Shown here: one piece after another, positions 38,818 through 47,926 of the stretch
How the letters are laid out: the number at the start of each line of letters is the position of its first letter
Numbering within the stretch: the first letter of the stretch is position 1
Assembly: GCA_017625725.1 (NCBI GenBank)
Contig: JAGAKH010000073.1
Location: 1 to 54,381 of the forward strand
DNA from: Bacteroidales bacterium
GTDB taxonomy: Bacteria > Bacteroidota > Bacteroidia > Bacteroidales > UBA932
DNA: 54,381 bases
Direction: 5' to 3'
The notes under the pieces: model-generated
Database searches by the model: none
Told to the model about the DNA's origin: nothing
Seen by the model: the letters and a program-made list of their open reading frames with translations, nothing else
Program-made: the position numbers and the translations under genes

Positions 38818-39951
38818 ATGAATATACCATTTAACCCTAGTGAAATAGCTTCTGATGCGTTATTTGCAGGAAGAGAGAAAGAGGTCGCGATCTTGACTGA
38901 AAATATTTTGTCTGGAAAAAATACCATTATTTTATCTCATTTAAAGGAAGGAAAATCTTCTCTATTTGCAAGGGCAGTCAGTTTGTCGTCGGACAGGGAT
39001 GTCAATCTTAAAGTGTGCAGAATCTCATCTGCGGACATTACCTCTGAGGCTGATTTCTGCAGAGTTCTGGTGCAGCAGATACTTGTTTCTCTTTCGGCGG
39101 GAGTGGAGGAGTCCATGGGTTTTCTTAACAGGTGTTTCCCTTCGTCAGATCCGAGGATTGTGGTCGGTAATGACGGAGCTCTTCGTTTGGAAACAGACTT
39201 TTCCCGTTGCACACAGGCTCAATTGTTCAGGGCTTTTGATATAGTTGCATCTTATGTAGAGGAAAAAGGCGTGAAATTATGTCTTGTAGTGGAAGATATC
39301 CAGCAGATTCTTCAATTCAACGACCCGGTTGAATTCTACAGACACTTTTCTTCATCAGTAAGAAAATCACGCAATATGTTCTATTGCCTTTTCGGAAGTT
39401 CGGTTTTCAGGATGCATGAATTCTTGAAAGGGGCGTCGAGGTCTTTTAAACTGCATGACTCTGTCATTACCCTTCAACAGTTGAAGGTTTCGGATTTCGG
39501 CACCCGGCTCTCGGATATTTTTGCTGCATCCGGAAAGTATCTGGACCCGGACAATTCAACTTATCTTGCAGGTCTGGCTGCTGCCCATCCTTATTATGTG
39601 AATCTTCTTGCCCGACAGGCCTGGCTTATGACCAGTGTTGTCTGCACACGCGAAATAATCTCCCAGGCCTTCGAATCCTTGCTTGATGTGATGTCTCTTT
39701 CTTTTCAGAAGTATCTGCAGACAATGACCGAGCAGCAGATATGTTATCTCAGGGCTATCATCTCTGGAGAGACATCTGTAAGTTCGGCGGCCGTTCTTAA
39801 TCGATTCGGGATAACATCGGCAACTTCTGCATCAAGATCCAAAGCAAGTCTTCTTGCATGTGATTTCATTCATTATTCTGATGGGAGGATACGTGTGACA
39901 GATCCTCTTATGGAAAAATGGCTTAATAGACGCTTTTCAATCGGCAGATAA
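38818..39951 (+). CDS. P-loop ATPase of the archaeal-ATPase/STAND-like kind, function unknown
   Basis: The 377-residue protein opens with FAGREKEVAILTENI, followed by a P-loop SHLKEGKSS (about residues 38-46) in which the usual first glycine is serine. A Walker-B-like LCLVVEDIQQ has the acidic pair as E-D. The C-terminal 80 residues look like a winged helix (VSSAAVLNRFGITSATSASRSKASLL). Such proteins are standalone ATPases of unknown role in Bacteroidota. It has its own textbook promoter and no partner gene in the same direction close enough to suggest a system. Confidence 0.7.
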   Translation: MNIPFNPSEIASDALFAGREKEVAILTENILSGKNTIILSHLKEGKSSLFARAVSLSSDRDVNLKVCRISSADITSEADFCRVLVQQILVSLSAGVEESMGFLNRCFPSSDPRIVVGNDGALRLETDFSRCTQAQLFRAFDIVASYVEEKGVKLCLVVEDIQQILQFNDPVEFYRHFSSSVRKSRNMFYCLFGSSVFRMHEFLKGASRSFKLHDSVITLQQLKVSDFGTRLSDIFAASGKYLDPDNSTYLAGLAAAHPYYVNLLARQAWLMTSVVCTREIISQAFESLLDVMSLSFQKYLQTMTEQQICYLRAIISGETSVSSAAVLNRFGITSATSASRSKASLLACDFIHYSDGRIRVTDPLMEKWLNRRFSIGR

Positions 39952-39981
39952 CCACTAACCAATAATCAACACAAAATTATC

Positions 39982-41148
39982 ATGAAAAAGACAGCATTAG
40001 CAATTTCCCTTATCGCCCTTTCGATGTCTGCTGCGGATGCCCAGTCATTTTACACAGATGCGGTAAATTCAGAAATGCTCAGATCGGCCGACCAGCACGG
40101 CAGGAACCGTAAGGAAATCATTATCCCTCAGGTAAATGGCCTTAATGTGTACAAGGCAGACCTTCACACTCATTCCATTTTTTCAGACGGATCGGTACTT
40201 CCTGATCTCAGGGTGTCTGAGGCCTGGGTTGACGGTCTTGATGTAATGGCTGTAACCGAACACATCGAATACCGTCCGCATGAATCAAAGTTCCTTGAGT
40301 ATTTTTCAGAATACACAAATCCAGAGGCGACCAAAGATATTACAATTCAGAAGGTGGATCTGAACCAGTCGGTAAGAGAGGCTCAGAAGGCAGCCGAACG
40401 GTATGGCCTTACCATCATTCCTGGAACAGAAATCACACGTAGCGGTACTTGGGTGGGACATTTCAATGCCCTTTTCACAACAGACAACAATACTATATAT
40501 GCAGAGGATCATCTGCAGGCTATCCGTAATGCAAAGGCTCAGGGAGCACTGGTCATGCATAATCACCCTGGTTGGACCAGGAAGAACATAGATTTCACAG
40601 AGACAGAGAAGGCAGCATACGCAGAAGGCCTGATCGACGGAGTAGAGGTCATGAACTCCAATGAAATCTATCCGGGAATAATCGACAGGGTCAGGGAGTA
40701 CGGCCAGTTCATAGCTGCCAATACAGATGTACATGGCACCACTGCTCTTGACTATCTTCTTGACGGAACTCCACGTCCGATGACATTGATCTTTGCTAAG
40801 GACCAGAGTCTCGACTCAATCAAGGAAGCTCTCGTAAATGATCTTACTCTTGCGTACGGTTACGGAATCCTTTGCGGATCTGAGCAGCTTCTTTCTGATC
40901 TTTTCAAGGCATGTGTAAGCCTCAGGGTCATCAGACAGGGAGCAGAGGGTAAAGGTGCATCACTGATGCTTACAAATAATTCTTCTATTCCGTTCCGACT
41001 TTCGAGAAACGGAGGAAATCCTTTCTATCTTGATCCGTTCACGACGATAAGCATCACCGGCGATGCAGGATCTGACACTGTTAAGGTCAAGGTTGTGAAC
41101 ATGTTCTGTTCAAAGGACGTAAACCCGGAAATTGTACTTTCTTTTTAG
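39982..41148 (+). CDS. Exported PHP-domain phosphodiesterase, Sb-PDE family
   Basis: The 388-residue product has a signal peptide (MKKTALAISLIALSMSAADAQ) and a PHP metal-binding domain. Visible ligands include H62 and H64 in DLHTHSIFSDGS with D69, then TEHIEYRPH, PGTEIT, MHNHPGW and NTDVHG. A C-terminal beta domain (LMLTNNSSIPFRLSRNG) matches Sb-PDE-type phosphodiesterases. It probably hydrolyses phosphodiesters in the periplasm using two or three metal ions. The natural substrate is unknown. It lies 30 bases after the ATPase gene. Confidence 0.85.
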   Translation: MKKTALAISLIALSMSAADAQSFYTDAVNSEMLRSADQHGRNRKEIIIPQVNGLNVYKADLHTHSIFSDGSVLPDLRVSEAWVDGLDVMAVTEHIEYRPHESKFLEYFSEYTNPEATKDITIQKVDLNQSVREAQKAAERYGLTIIPGTEITRSGTWVGHFNALFTTDNNTIYAEDHLQAIRNAKAQGALVMHNHPGWTRKNIDFTETEKAAYAEGLIDGVEVMNSNEIYPGIIDRVREYGQFIAANTDVHGTTALDYLLDGTPRPMTLIFAKDQSLDSIKEALVNDLTLAYGYGILCGSEQLLSDLFKACVSLRVIRQGAEGKGASLMLTNNSSIPFRLSRNGGNPFYLDPFTTISITGDAGSDTVKVKVVNMFCSKDVNPEIVLSF

Positions 41149-41169
41149 TCTCTTTATAGATTAAATCAT

Positions 41170-41177
41170 TACCTTTG
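41170..41177 (+). promoter_or_regulatory. -7 promoter box of tnaA
   Basis: TACCTTTG followed by CA, an exact TAnnTTTG match, 49 bases before the tnaA ATG. The leader is AT-rich and shows no TnaC-like peptide with a tryptophan codon. Confidence 0.7.
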
Positions 41178-41226
41178 CACGACAAATCGAAAACACACAT
41201 AAAAATAAATTTAATAAACAATAATC

Positions 41227-42600
41227 ATGAAATTACCTTTTGCAGAATCTTGGAAGATCAAGATGGTTGAGCCCCTCCGTATGAGTACTCGCGAGGAGCG
41301 CGAACAGTGGATCAAGGAAGCTGACTATAATCTTTTCCAGCTGAAGTCGGATCAGGTTTATATTGACTGTCTTACAGACTCAGGAACCGGTGCGATGAGC
41401 GACCGTCAGTGGGCAGCAATGATGATGGGTGATGAGAGCTATGCAGGATCAGCATCATTTTTCCAGCTTAAGGATACCATTACAAAGATTACAGGATTTG
41501 AGTATGTGATACCTACTCACCAGGGTCGTGCTGCTGAGAATGTCCTTTTCAGCCACCTTGTGACAGCCGGTGCCATTGTTCCTGGTAACTCTCATTTCGA
41601 CACAACCAAGGGACATATCGAAAGCCGTAAGGCTTTTGCAGTTGACTGCACAGTTGACGAAGCAAAGGATACTCAGCTTGAAGTTCCTTTCAAGGGAAAT
41701 GTAGATCCTAAGAAACTTGAAAAGGTCCTTGCAGAAAATGCCGACAAGGTTCCTTTCATCATTGTAACCATTACGAACAATACTGCCGGAGGACAGCCTG
41801 TATCAATGCAGAATCTTCGCGAAGTACGTGCAATTGCCGATAAGTATGGCAAGCGTGTGATCTTCGACTCGGCACGTTTTGTTGAGAACTCATATTTCAT
41901 CCGCACACGTGAAGAGGGCTACGCAGACAAGTCAATCAAGGAAATCTGCAAGGAAATGTTCTCATATGCAGACGGTATGACAATGTCTTCAAAGAAGGAC
42001 GGTCTTGTCAATATGGGAGGTTTCATCGCAACACGCCACGAAGACTGGTATGAAGGAGCAAAGAAGTTCTGTATTCCATTTGAAGGCTTCCTTACATATG
42101 GAGGTATGAACGGCCGTGATATGGCTGCCCTTGCAGTTGGTCTTGATGAGAACACTGAGCTTGAGACAATCGAGACACGTATCCGTCAGGTACAGTATCT
42201 TGCAGCAAAGCTCGATGAGTATGGCATTCCTTATCAGCGTCCTGTCGGCGGACACGCAATCTTTGTTGATGCAGACAGGGTTCTTGACCAGGTTCCAAAG
42301 GAAGAGTTCCCGGCTCAGACACTTGCAATCGAACTTTATATCGAGGCTGGTGTACGTGGATGTGAGATCGGATATATCCTTGCAGACCGCGATCCTGTGA
42401 CAAGAGAGAACCGTTTCGGTGGCCTTGACCTGCTTCGTCTCTGTATCGCACGCCGTGTATACACCAACAACCACATGGACGTGATTGCAGCTGCTCTCAA
42501 GAACGTTTATGATCGTCGTCATGAAATCACCCGCGGTGTGAAGATTGTTTGGGAGACCGAACTCATGCGACACTTCACTGTAAAACTTGAAAGACTTTAA
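41227..42600 (+). CDS. tnaA: Tryptophanase
   Basis: A PLP-dependent beta-eliminating lyase that cleaves tryptophan to indole, pyruvate and ammonia. The 457-residue protein has the family core LTDSGTGAMSDRQWAAMMMGDE and the Schiff-base lysine K257 in MSSKKDGLVNMGG. Tyrosine phenol-lyase is the close alternative. Three positions favour tryptophanase. HFDTTKGH has D where phenol-lyase has T124. GVRGCEIG has I where phenol-lyase has R381. RHFTVKL has H where phenol-lyase has F448. Codon use is strongly biased and it has its own promoter and terminator, so it is probably highly expressed. Confidence 0.92.
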   Translation: MKLPFAESWKIKMVEPLRMSTREEREQWIKEADYNLFQLKSDQVYIDCLTDSGTGAMSDRQWAAMMMGDESYAGSASFFQLKDTITKITGFEYVIPTHQGRAAENVLFSHLVTAGAIVPGNSHFDTTKGHIESRKAFAVDCTVDEAKDTQLEVPFKGNVDPKKLEKVLAENADKVPFIIVTITNNTAGGQPVSMQNLREVRAIADKYGKRVIFDSARFVENSYFIRTREEGYADKSIKEICKEMFSYADGMTMSSKKDGLVNMGGFIATRHEDWYEGAKKFCIPFEGFLTYGGMNGRDMAALAVGLDENTELETIETRIRQVQYLAAKLDEYGIPYQRPVGGHAIFVDADRVLDQVPKEEFPAQTLAIELYIEAGVRGCEIGYILADRDPVTRENRFGGLDLLRLCIARRVYTNNHMDVIAAALKNVYDRRHEITRGVKIVWETELMRHFTVKLERL

Positions 42601-42624
42601 TAATCTGCACAGATTCATCTATAT

Positions 42625-42655
42625 GCCCGCTGTCCCTTAGGATAGCGGGCTTTTC
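42625..42655 (+). terminator. Intrinsic terminator after tnaA
   Basis: GCCCGCTGTCC and GGATAGCGGGC form an 11-bp stem (one G-U pair) around CTTA, followed by TTTT. It begins 24 bases past the tnaA stop. Confidence 0.88.
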
Positions 42656-42665
42656 GTTCATATAT

Positions 42666-42697
42666 TTTGTATTATTTGTAAAAATGTTTTTAATTTG
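42666..42697 (+). promoter_or_regulatory. Promoter of the YeiH-family gene
   Basis: TTTG at 42666-42669, 20 bases, then TTAATTTG at 42690-42697 (one mismatch to TAnnTTTG), followed by CA. Confidence 0.5.
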
Positions 42698-42755
42698 CAA
42701 TTTAATAGGTTATTAAATAAGCAGATTAATTACTCGCAACTAAAACCAAAACCAA

Positions 42756-44240
42756 ATGAACAAGAATAATAATTATACCAATCTTTTCCGTAAAGAGGAT
42801 TGGTTATCCGTGTGGATCGGTGTCATTATCATTGCATTAGGAGCGACAGCCGTACTTACCGGATGGTTCGATTTCTCCGCATTGAGTTTTAAGACCTGGA
42901 CGGTAGGAGAGTCACTGTCTGAGAAGGATGCAGCAAAAGTGATACCTCTTGCTGAACAGTTATGTTCATGGGCTTTCTGGGGAAAATGTCTTCGTACCGT
43001 GCTTGTACTGGGAACTCTTTTCGGAGTCGGTGTCAAGCTTCAGGGAGAAAAGCTCAGTAAGTTCATTCCAGCTTTTCTCATGTTGTTTGTGATAGCTGTC
43101 ATCGTACGTATGGTCAGTGCGGAGTTTACTTTGAAGCGTTATCTTGAATGGGCTTTCTGGGCACTTCTCATAGGACTTCTCATTGCCAACACTGTAGGTG
43201 TTCCGAAATGGCTCAAGCCTGCAATCAGAACGGAGTTCTATATCAAGACTGGTCTTGTAGTCTTCGGATTTTCTGTCCTCTTCTCCAATATCGCAAAGTT
43301 CGGTCTTTATGGCCTCGGTATCGCATGGGGAGTGACTCCAATCGTGATCCTCTTTATGTGGTGGTTCGGAAACAAGGTGCTTAAGATAACCAACAAGCCT
43401 TTGCTTATAACTGTAGCCTCAGCAACTTCCGTATGTGGAACTTCGGCTGCAATTGCAACAGGAGCGGCTTCCGGAGCAAAGAAGGAGGATCTTTCTGTAG
43501 CCATATCCGTTTCCATCATCTTCACCATTCTGATGATGGTCTTTGAACCGATGATCATAGAATGGGTCGGCCTTGGCCAGATTATGGGTGGAGCACTGAT
43601 CGGAGGTACAATAGACTCAACCGGTGCCGTTGTCCTTGCAGGAAGCGTTCTCGGACCGGAAGCGGAGCAGGTCGCTTCTCTTGTGAAGATGATCCAGAAC
43701 ATTCTGATAGGTTTCATTGCCTTTTTCGTTGCAATATTCTTTGCCAGAAAGGTGGATAAGAACGGAAAGTCAGAGGTCGGAGCTTCAGAGATCTGGCACC
43801 GTTTCCCTAAGTTCATCCTTGGTTTCATAGTAGCCTCGATCGTTGCATCCATCATATTCGTTCCTGCTTTCGGTGCGGAGCAGACAGGTGCGATAAACAA
43901 GGTGCTTGGACAATATAAGGACTGGGCATTCGTGCTGGCGTTCACATCTATCGGTCTTGACACCAATTTCAAGCAGCTTGCGAAGAGCATGCAGGGTGGA
44001 AAGGTTCTGTGGCTTTACATTGTAGGTCAGACCTTCAATATCATCCTTACTTTCGCGGTTGTATGGCTTCTTCTTTCGGGCAAGATATTCCCTCAGCCTG
44101 ACATTAAGACCTTTACCGACAAGGAAGAAAAGATAAAGGCGAAGAAGGAAGCATCTGTGACTCCAGCTCAGCCGGCACCGGCAGAAGCGACAGCAGACTT
44201 TGTGGCAGCGGAAGCGGCCGGAAATCAGGAACAGAAATAA
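42756..44240 (+). CDS. YeiH/UPF0324-family putative sulfate exporter
   Basis: The 494-residue inner-membrane protein has about 11-12 hydrophobic helices. It carries family signatures such as SATSVCGTSAAIATGAASGA (about residues 224-243) and IGGTIDSTGAVVLAGSVLG (about 282-300). Relatives are annotated as putative sulfate exporters, without firm proof in this phylum. It is longer than E. coli YeiH (about 350), with extra N-terminal helices and a charged Ala/Pro/Glu-rich tail after residue 455. The gene for a small two-helix protein follows after 7 bases. Confidence 0.85.
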   Translation: MNKNNNYTNLFRKEDWLSVWIGVIIIALGATAVLTGWFDFSALSFKTWTVGESLSEKDAAKVIPLAEQLCSWAFWGKCLRTVLVLGTLFGVGVKLQGEKLSKFIPAFLMLFVIAVIVRMVSAEFTLKRYLEWAFWALLIGLLIANTVGVPKWLKPAIRTEFYIKTGLVVFGFSVLFSNIAKFGLYGLGIAWGVTPIVILFMWWFGNKVLKITNKPLLITVASATSVCGTSAAIATGAASGAKKEDLSVAISVSIIFTILMMVFEPMIIEWVGLGQIMGGALIGGTIDSTGAVVLAGSVLGPEAEQVASLVKMIQNILIGFIAFFVAIFFARKVDKNGKSEVGASEIWHRFPKFILGFIVASIVASIIFVPAFGAEQTGAINKVLGQYKDWAFVLAFTSIGLDTNFKQLAKSMQGGKVLWLYIVGQTFNIILTFAVVWLLLSGKIFPQPDIKTFTDKEEKIKAKKEASVTPAQPAPAEATADFVAAEAAGNQEQK

Positions 44241-44247
44241 TACGTTT

Positions 44248-44532
44248 ATGAAGATAAACGGAAAGATGATATATTGGACAGTCACAGCTATCATGGTTGT
44301 GGCTGTCCTTGCTGTTGCTATATATATAATGGTAAACAGGCTGGGACTTGTCGAGGGGTACGATTTCGGAGGCGGAGCCTATTACTATGTCGATATCCCC
44401 GGATTTGATGATATTGTTAAGGAGGATGCGTTCATTACTTCTGTTCCTGTCTGGGTTCATGCCGTCCTGTTCATCGTATGGGGGTGGCTTATGTGGCGTC
44501 TGTGGCTGTGGATAGACCGTAAGACAAGATAA
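44248..44532 (+). CDS. Small two-helix membrane protein
   Basis: A 94-residue protein starting at MKINGKMIYW. It has a membrane helix at about residues 8-28, a short extracytoplasmic loop rich in Gly, Tyr and Asp, and a second helix rich in tryptophan (about 68-87). A longer in-frame start at 44200 lies inside the YeiH gene and is unlikely. No family is recognised. Its position 7 bases after the transporter gene suggests an accessory subunit, by context only. Confidence 0.7.
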   Translation: MKINGKMIYWTVTAIMVVAVLAVAIYIMVNRLGLVEGYDFGGGAYYYVDIPGFDDIVKEDAFITSVPVWVHAVLFIVWGWLMWRLWLWIDRKTR

Positions 44533-44564
44533 TTTGCATTGAACGAGGCGATTGTTTATATTTG
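44533..44564 (+). promoter_or_regulatory. Promoter of the TetR-family regulator gene
   Basis: TTTG at 44533-44536, 20 bases, then TATATTTG at 44557-44564. A consensus Bacteroidota promoter with a very short leader. Confidence 0.75.
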
Positions 44565-44575
44565 TCTGTATTTGA

Positions 44576-45211
44576 ATGTATATGGACAGAAATCAGAACA
44601 TAGAGAAACGAATCTTATGGGTTGCTGAACGCCTTTTTCTTGAAAAAGGTTTCAGCGGAACCTCCACTACGGAGATTGCCAAAGCCGTGGGCTGCAATCA
44701 GGCATTGATACATTATTATTTCAGAACGAAGGAAAAATTGTTCTGGGATGTGTTCTCACCTAAGGTAGAACAGGTTGTGGAGTGTCTGGATGCTCCTTTG
44801 GATGAGAACATAGGTTTCTTTGACAGGGTCCGTAACATCATAGACTTCTATTTCGGTATGCTTGAACTCGATGAAAGATTGGCTCCTTTCATCGTCAACG
44901 AGCTTATCATGCATCCGGCAAGATGGGAGAAATTCAGAGAAAGGTATCTGCAGAGCGAAAGCAGAAGCAGTGCATTCAACAGGTTTGAGCTTATGGTAGA
45001 AGAGGAGTCCGCGAAAGGGACCATAAGAAACGTCCTCCCTATAGATATTCTCCTTAATGTGATGTCTCTGTGCATCTCGACATTTATAATGGCTCCTATG
45101 GGATATGCTCGTGGTGAGTGTGACTCAAGTACCAGAAAAGAGTATCTGACTCATAGAAAGCAGGATGTTACCGAGTTGATCATCAATGGATTGATGCCAC
45201 CCCGGCAATAA
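44576..45211 (+). CDS. TetR/AcrR-family transcriptional regulator
   Basis: The 211-residue protein has a TetR DNA-binding domain at the N-terminus: RILWVAERLFLEKGFSGTSTTEIAKAVGCNQALIHYYFRTKEKLFWDVF, with the recognition helix at about residues 38-46 (cited here by position within the domain, residues 12-60). The C-terminal ligand-binding part is helical and unspecific. The leader from the promoter is only a few bases, so the second ATG at 44582 could be used instead. Its last 29 bases overlap the convergent ybaK gene. Targets are unknown. The YeiH-small protein pair upstream is one candidate. Confidence 0.85.
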   Translation: MYMDRNQNIEKRILWVAERLFLEKGFSGTSTTEIAKAVGCNQALIHYYFRTKEKLFWDVFSPKVEQVVECLDAPLDENIGFFDRVRNIIDFYFGMLELDERLAPFIVNELIMHPARWEKFRERYLQSESRSSAFNRFELMVEEESAKGTIRNVLPIDILLNVMSLCISTFIMAPMGYARGECDSSTRKEYLTHRKQDVTELIINGLMPPRQ

Positions 45212-45671
45212 TACCGCCAATATAGGCGATCAGATCCTTCGGATCTATTTCAAGCTGAAGACCGCGTACTCCGGCACTTACATATATGGTTTCAAAATCA
45301 ATGGCCGTAGAGTGAACGAAAGTCGGGAATTTCTTCTTCATGCCTATAGGGGAACAGCCCCCTCTTATGTAACCTGTAGTCGATAACAGGTCCTTCATAG
45401 CTATCATTTCCACTTTCTTGTTGCCTGAGACCTTTGCTAGTGCCTTCAGGTCCACTTCACAGTTTCCCGGAATTACGCAGACAAGATGTCCGTTCCGGTC
45501 TCCCCACAGCACCAGTGTCTTGAACACTCTTTCTATATTCTGACCCAGACTTTCGGCAACATGATATGCTGCAAGGTCGTTTTCATCAAATTCATACGGA
45601 ATCAGCCGATATTGTATGCCTGCTTTATCCAGAAGTCTGGCGACATTGGTTTTTTCTATCTTTTTCCCCAT
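45183..45671 (-). CDS. ybaK: Cys-tRNA deacylase, YbaK/EbsC family
   Basis: YbaK hydrolyses mischarged Cys-tRNA(Pro). The 162-residue protein has the family pattern: NVARLLDKAGIQYRLIPYEF at the start, VFKTLVLWGD with the catalytic-site lysine, VCVIPGNCEVDLKALAK, and GGCSPIGMKKKFP. Length is normal. It overlaps the 3' end of the TetR gene by 29 bases in opposite orientation. Confidence 0.92.
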   Translation of the reverse strand: MGKKIEKTNVARLLDKAGIQYRLIPYEFDENDLAAYHVAESLGQNIERVFKTLVLWGDRNGHLVCVIPGNCEVDLKALAKVSGNKKVEMIAMKDLLSTTGYIRGGCSPIGMKKKFPTFVHSTAIDFETIYVSAGVRGLQLEIDPKDLIAYIGGIIAGVASIH

Positions 45672-45718
45672 GCGACAATCAATTTTAGCAAAACGAGGTT
45701 AAATATACCTAAAATCGC

Positions 45719-45746
45719 TATATTTGGAAGGCTTAACTTAAGTTAA
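45719..45746 (+). promoter_or_regulatory. Promoter and palindromic operator-like site of the TonB-receptor gene
   Basis: TATATTTG at 45719-45726 is a consensus -7 box. A perfect 14-bp palindrome, TTAACTTAAGTTAA, lies at 45733-45746, right where transcription should begin and two bases before the ATG. It could be a repressor site or a start-codon hairpin. Confidence 0.5.
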
Positions 45747-45747
45747 A

Positions 45748-47922
45748 ATGAGAAATCTTTTTGTTTACGCCATAATCCTGCTGTCTCTGTTTTGCCAGGA
45801 AGTCCGGGCAGAGACAGACTCGCTTTATGTCACTGAAACCAAAGAGATGCTTGACACCATATCCCCGTCCTTTGTTGTAGAATCCAGACGCAGGCTGGAG
45901 AAAGATACTCAGACTGGTCTGATGAGGCTTGATGCATCTAAATTCAAACAGAGTTTTGTCTTCATTGGTTCTCCGGATGTGATAAAGATAATTCAGATGC
46001 TGCCAGGAGTGGCATCTGGAACAGAACTTATGTCCGGACTATATGTCCATGGGGGAACAGGCTCGGATAATCTGTTTCTTCTTGACGGCGTTCCGTTGTA
46101 TCAGGTCAGTCATCTCGCTGGAATGTTTTCTTCCTTCAATACTGAGATAACAGAGAATCTCGACTTTTATAAAAGCGGTTTCCCAGCCAGATACGGTGGC
46201 CGTCTGTCTTCTGTTGTGGATGTCACCACAAAAGTCGGAAACATGAACGAATACCATGGAACACTATCCATAGGTGCTATCGATGGCAACATCCAGATAG
46301 AAGGTCCGATCATAAAAGGAAGGACATCCTTCAATGTCGCACTTCGACGCACATGGATGGATCTTATAACCACACCGATCTTCAGACTTATAAACATGTA
46401 TTCCGGAAATGACTTTCATGTTATGTCTGCCTATGCATTCTGGGATGGCAATGCTGGAGTCGACCATATAATAAATGACAGAAACACCCTTTCATTCAGG
46501 TTTTATATGGGTCGGGACTGGATGGAAATGGATCTGTTTGATAAAGAGAATAAGGAGGACAGTGAGAGTATGCTGATTGACATGGACACCGATTGGGGAA
46601 ATATTCTCACGTCATTGAAGTGGAGCAGCCGGCTGACTGATTCGATGACCTCAAAAATACTTTTATACCATTCCAACAACAGTTCTACGGTAACTACGCA
46701 GCTTGGTATGGATGAATATAAGGAAAGTTTCAAATTTGAAGCTTCCGACCTGGCAAGGGTAAACGATCTCGGACTGAAGGCTGATTTCGACTGGACGCCA
46801 ATCCCGTCAAACAGAGTCAGATTCGGAGGCTCTTTTCAGTATCATTTCTTTAATCCGGAGCGGTACGACAGGATGATTTCTAATATTCCGGAACTGCAAG
46901 ATTTTACTTTAGGAACGACGGACAAAGCTGATTACTATGGCTATGAGCCTGCAGTCTATATTGAAGACGAAATCAGAATATCCGACTGGTTTGATGTGAA
47001 TGCGGGTTTCAGATATGCTCTGTTCGGTGTTCCAGGCAAGGTATATCATGCCTTTGAACCGAGGCTGTCTCTCAGATTAAGTTTTGCCGATTGGGGTAGC
47101 CTGAGGGCATCATATACGGAAATGAATCAGTTTATGCACCAGGTATCTACTGCATATATGGATATGCCGACCAATTCATGGATGCCAGTGACGGCAACAA
47201 GAGCCCCCATGTGCTCCCATCAGCTTGCCGGAGGCATCTATACTCAGTTTTCCAAAGGAATTACATTCAATCTCGAGGCTTATTTCAAAAGCATGGACAA
47301 TATTCTGGAATACACCGGCATGAATGCCCTTTATCCCCCTCTTACGCAATGGGAATCGGCCTTTTCCAGCGGTCACGGGCGTTCCTATGGTCTGGAGGCA
47401 GAACTATCTTGGAAAACAAAAAATATAGATCTGTCCGCATATTACACCCTTTCCAAAACAGAGCGACTGTTCAAGGATATATATCCTTCGTGGTATCCGG
47501 ACAGGAATGACAACCGTCATAAAATATCCTTGATGGCAAGCTATAAGCCTAATCAAAAGATAGACATCTATGCGGCATGGAACTGGCATAGCGGCAGCAG
47601 ATTTACAGCTTACAGCCATACTGTAATCCATTATCCGCAATTTTATCCGAACTATGCCGTTCCCGAGCAAACATATTACTATTCTTCACCAAATAATGTA
47701 AGAATGCCGTCCTATCATCGTCTGGATCTAGGGGTAAACTTTAGAAAAAAGACATATAGCGGCTATGAAAGCATCTGGAACATAAGTATTTACAATGCTT
47801 ATTGCAGAATGAATCCATTCCTTTTGATAGATGCATCTTTCAATAAAGATGGCGTCTTTCAGGGCACTGCAGTAGGAATAGTACCGATAATACCATCTTT
47901 CAGCTATACATTCAGATTCTGA
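45748..47922 (+). CDS. TonB-dependent receptor without a carboxypeptidase-like N-domain
   Basis: The 724-residue outer-membrane protein has a signal peptide (to about residue 21). A plug domain follows, with DVIKIIQMLPGVASG, GLYVHGGTGSDNLFLLDGVPLYQ and FYKSGFPARYGGRLSSVVDVTTK. A 22-strand-type barrel comes next, ending in phenylalanine (SYTFRF). Many Bacteroidota receptors carry a CarboxypepD-reg domain before the plug. This one does not. It is paired with a DUF4249 lipoprotein gene 4 bases downstream, a recurring pair in the phylum. The substrate is unknown. Confidence 0.9.
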   Translation: MRNLFVYAIILLSLFCQEVRAETDSLYVTETKEMLDTISPSFVVESRRRLEKDTQTGLMRLDASKFKQSFVFIGSPDVIKIIQMLPGVASGTELMSGLYVHGGTGSDNLFLLDGVPLYQVSHLAGMFSSFNTEITENLDFYKSGFPARYGGRLSSVVDVTTKVGNMNEYHGTLSIGAIDGNIQIEGPIIKGRTSFNVALRRTWMDLITTPIFRLINMYSGNDFHVMSAYAFWDGNAGVDHIINDRNTLSFRFYMGRDWMEMDLFDKENKEDSESMLIDMDTDWGNILTSLKWSSRLTDSMTSKILLYHSNNSSTVTTQLGMDEYKESFKFEASDLARVNDLGLKADFDWTPIPSNRVRFGGSFQYHFFNPERYDRMISNIPELQDFTLGTTDKADYYGYEPAVYIEDEIRISDWFDVNAGFRYALFGVPGKVYHAFEPRLSLRLSFADWGSLRASYTEMNQFMHQVSTAYMDMPTNSWMPVTATRAPMCSHQLAGGIYTQFSKGITFNLEAYFKSMDNILEYTGMNALYPPLTQWESAFSSGHGRSYGLEAELSWKTKNIDLSAYYTLSKTERLFKDIYPSWYPDRNDNRHKISLMASYKPNQKIDIYAAWNWHSGSRFTAYSHTVIHYPQFYPNYAVPEQTYYYSSPNNVRMPSYHRLDLGVNFRKKTYSGYESIWNISIYNAYCRMNPFLLIDASFNKDGVFQGTAVGIVPIIPSFSYTFRF

Positions 47923-47926
47923 TAAT

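Noticed and set aside
41178-41226. A tnaC-like regulatory leader before tnaA
   Set aside because: The 49-base leader contains no start codon followed by a tryptophan codon and no hairpin pair typical of attenuation.
41989-42618. 209-codon minus-strand frame opposite tnaA, and similar frames opposite sdhA and galM
   Set aside because: These come from strong codon bias in highly expressed genes, which removes stops on the other strand. No family features are seen.
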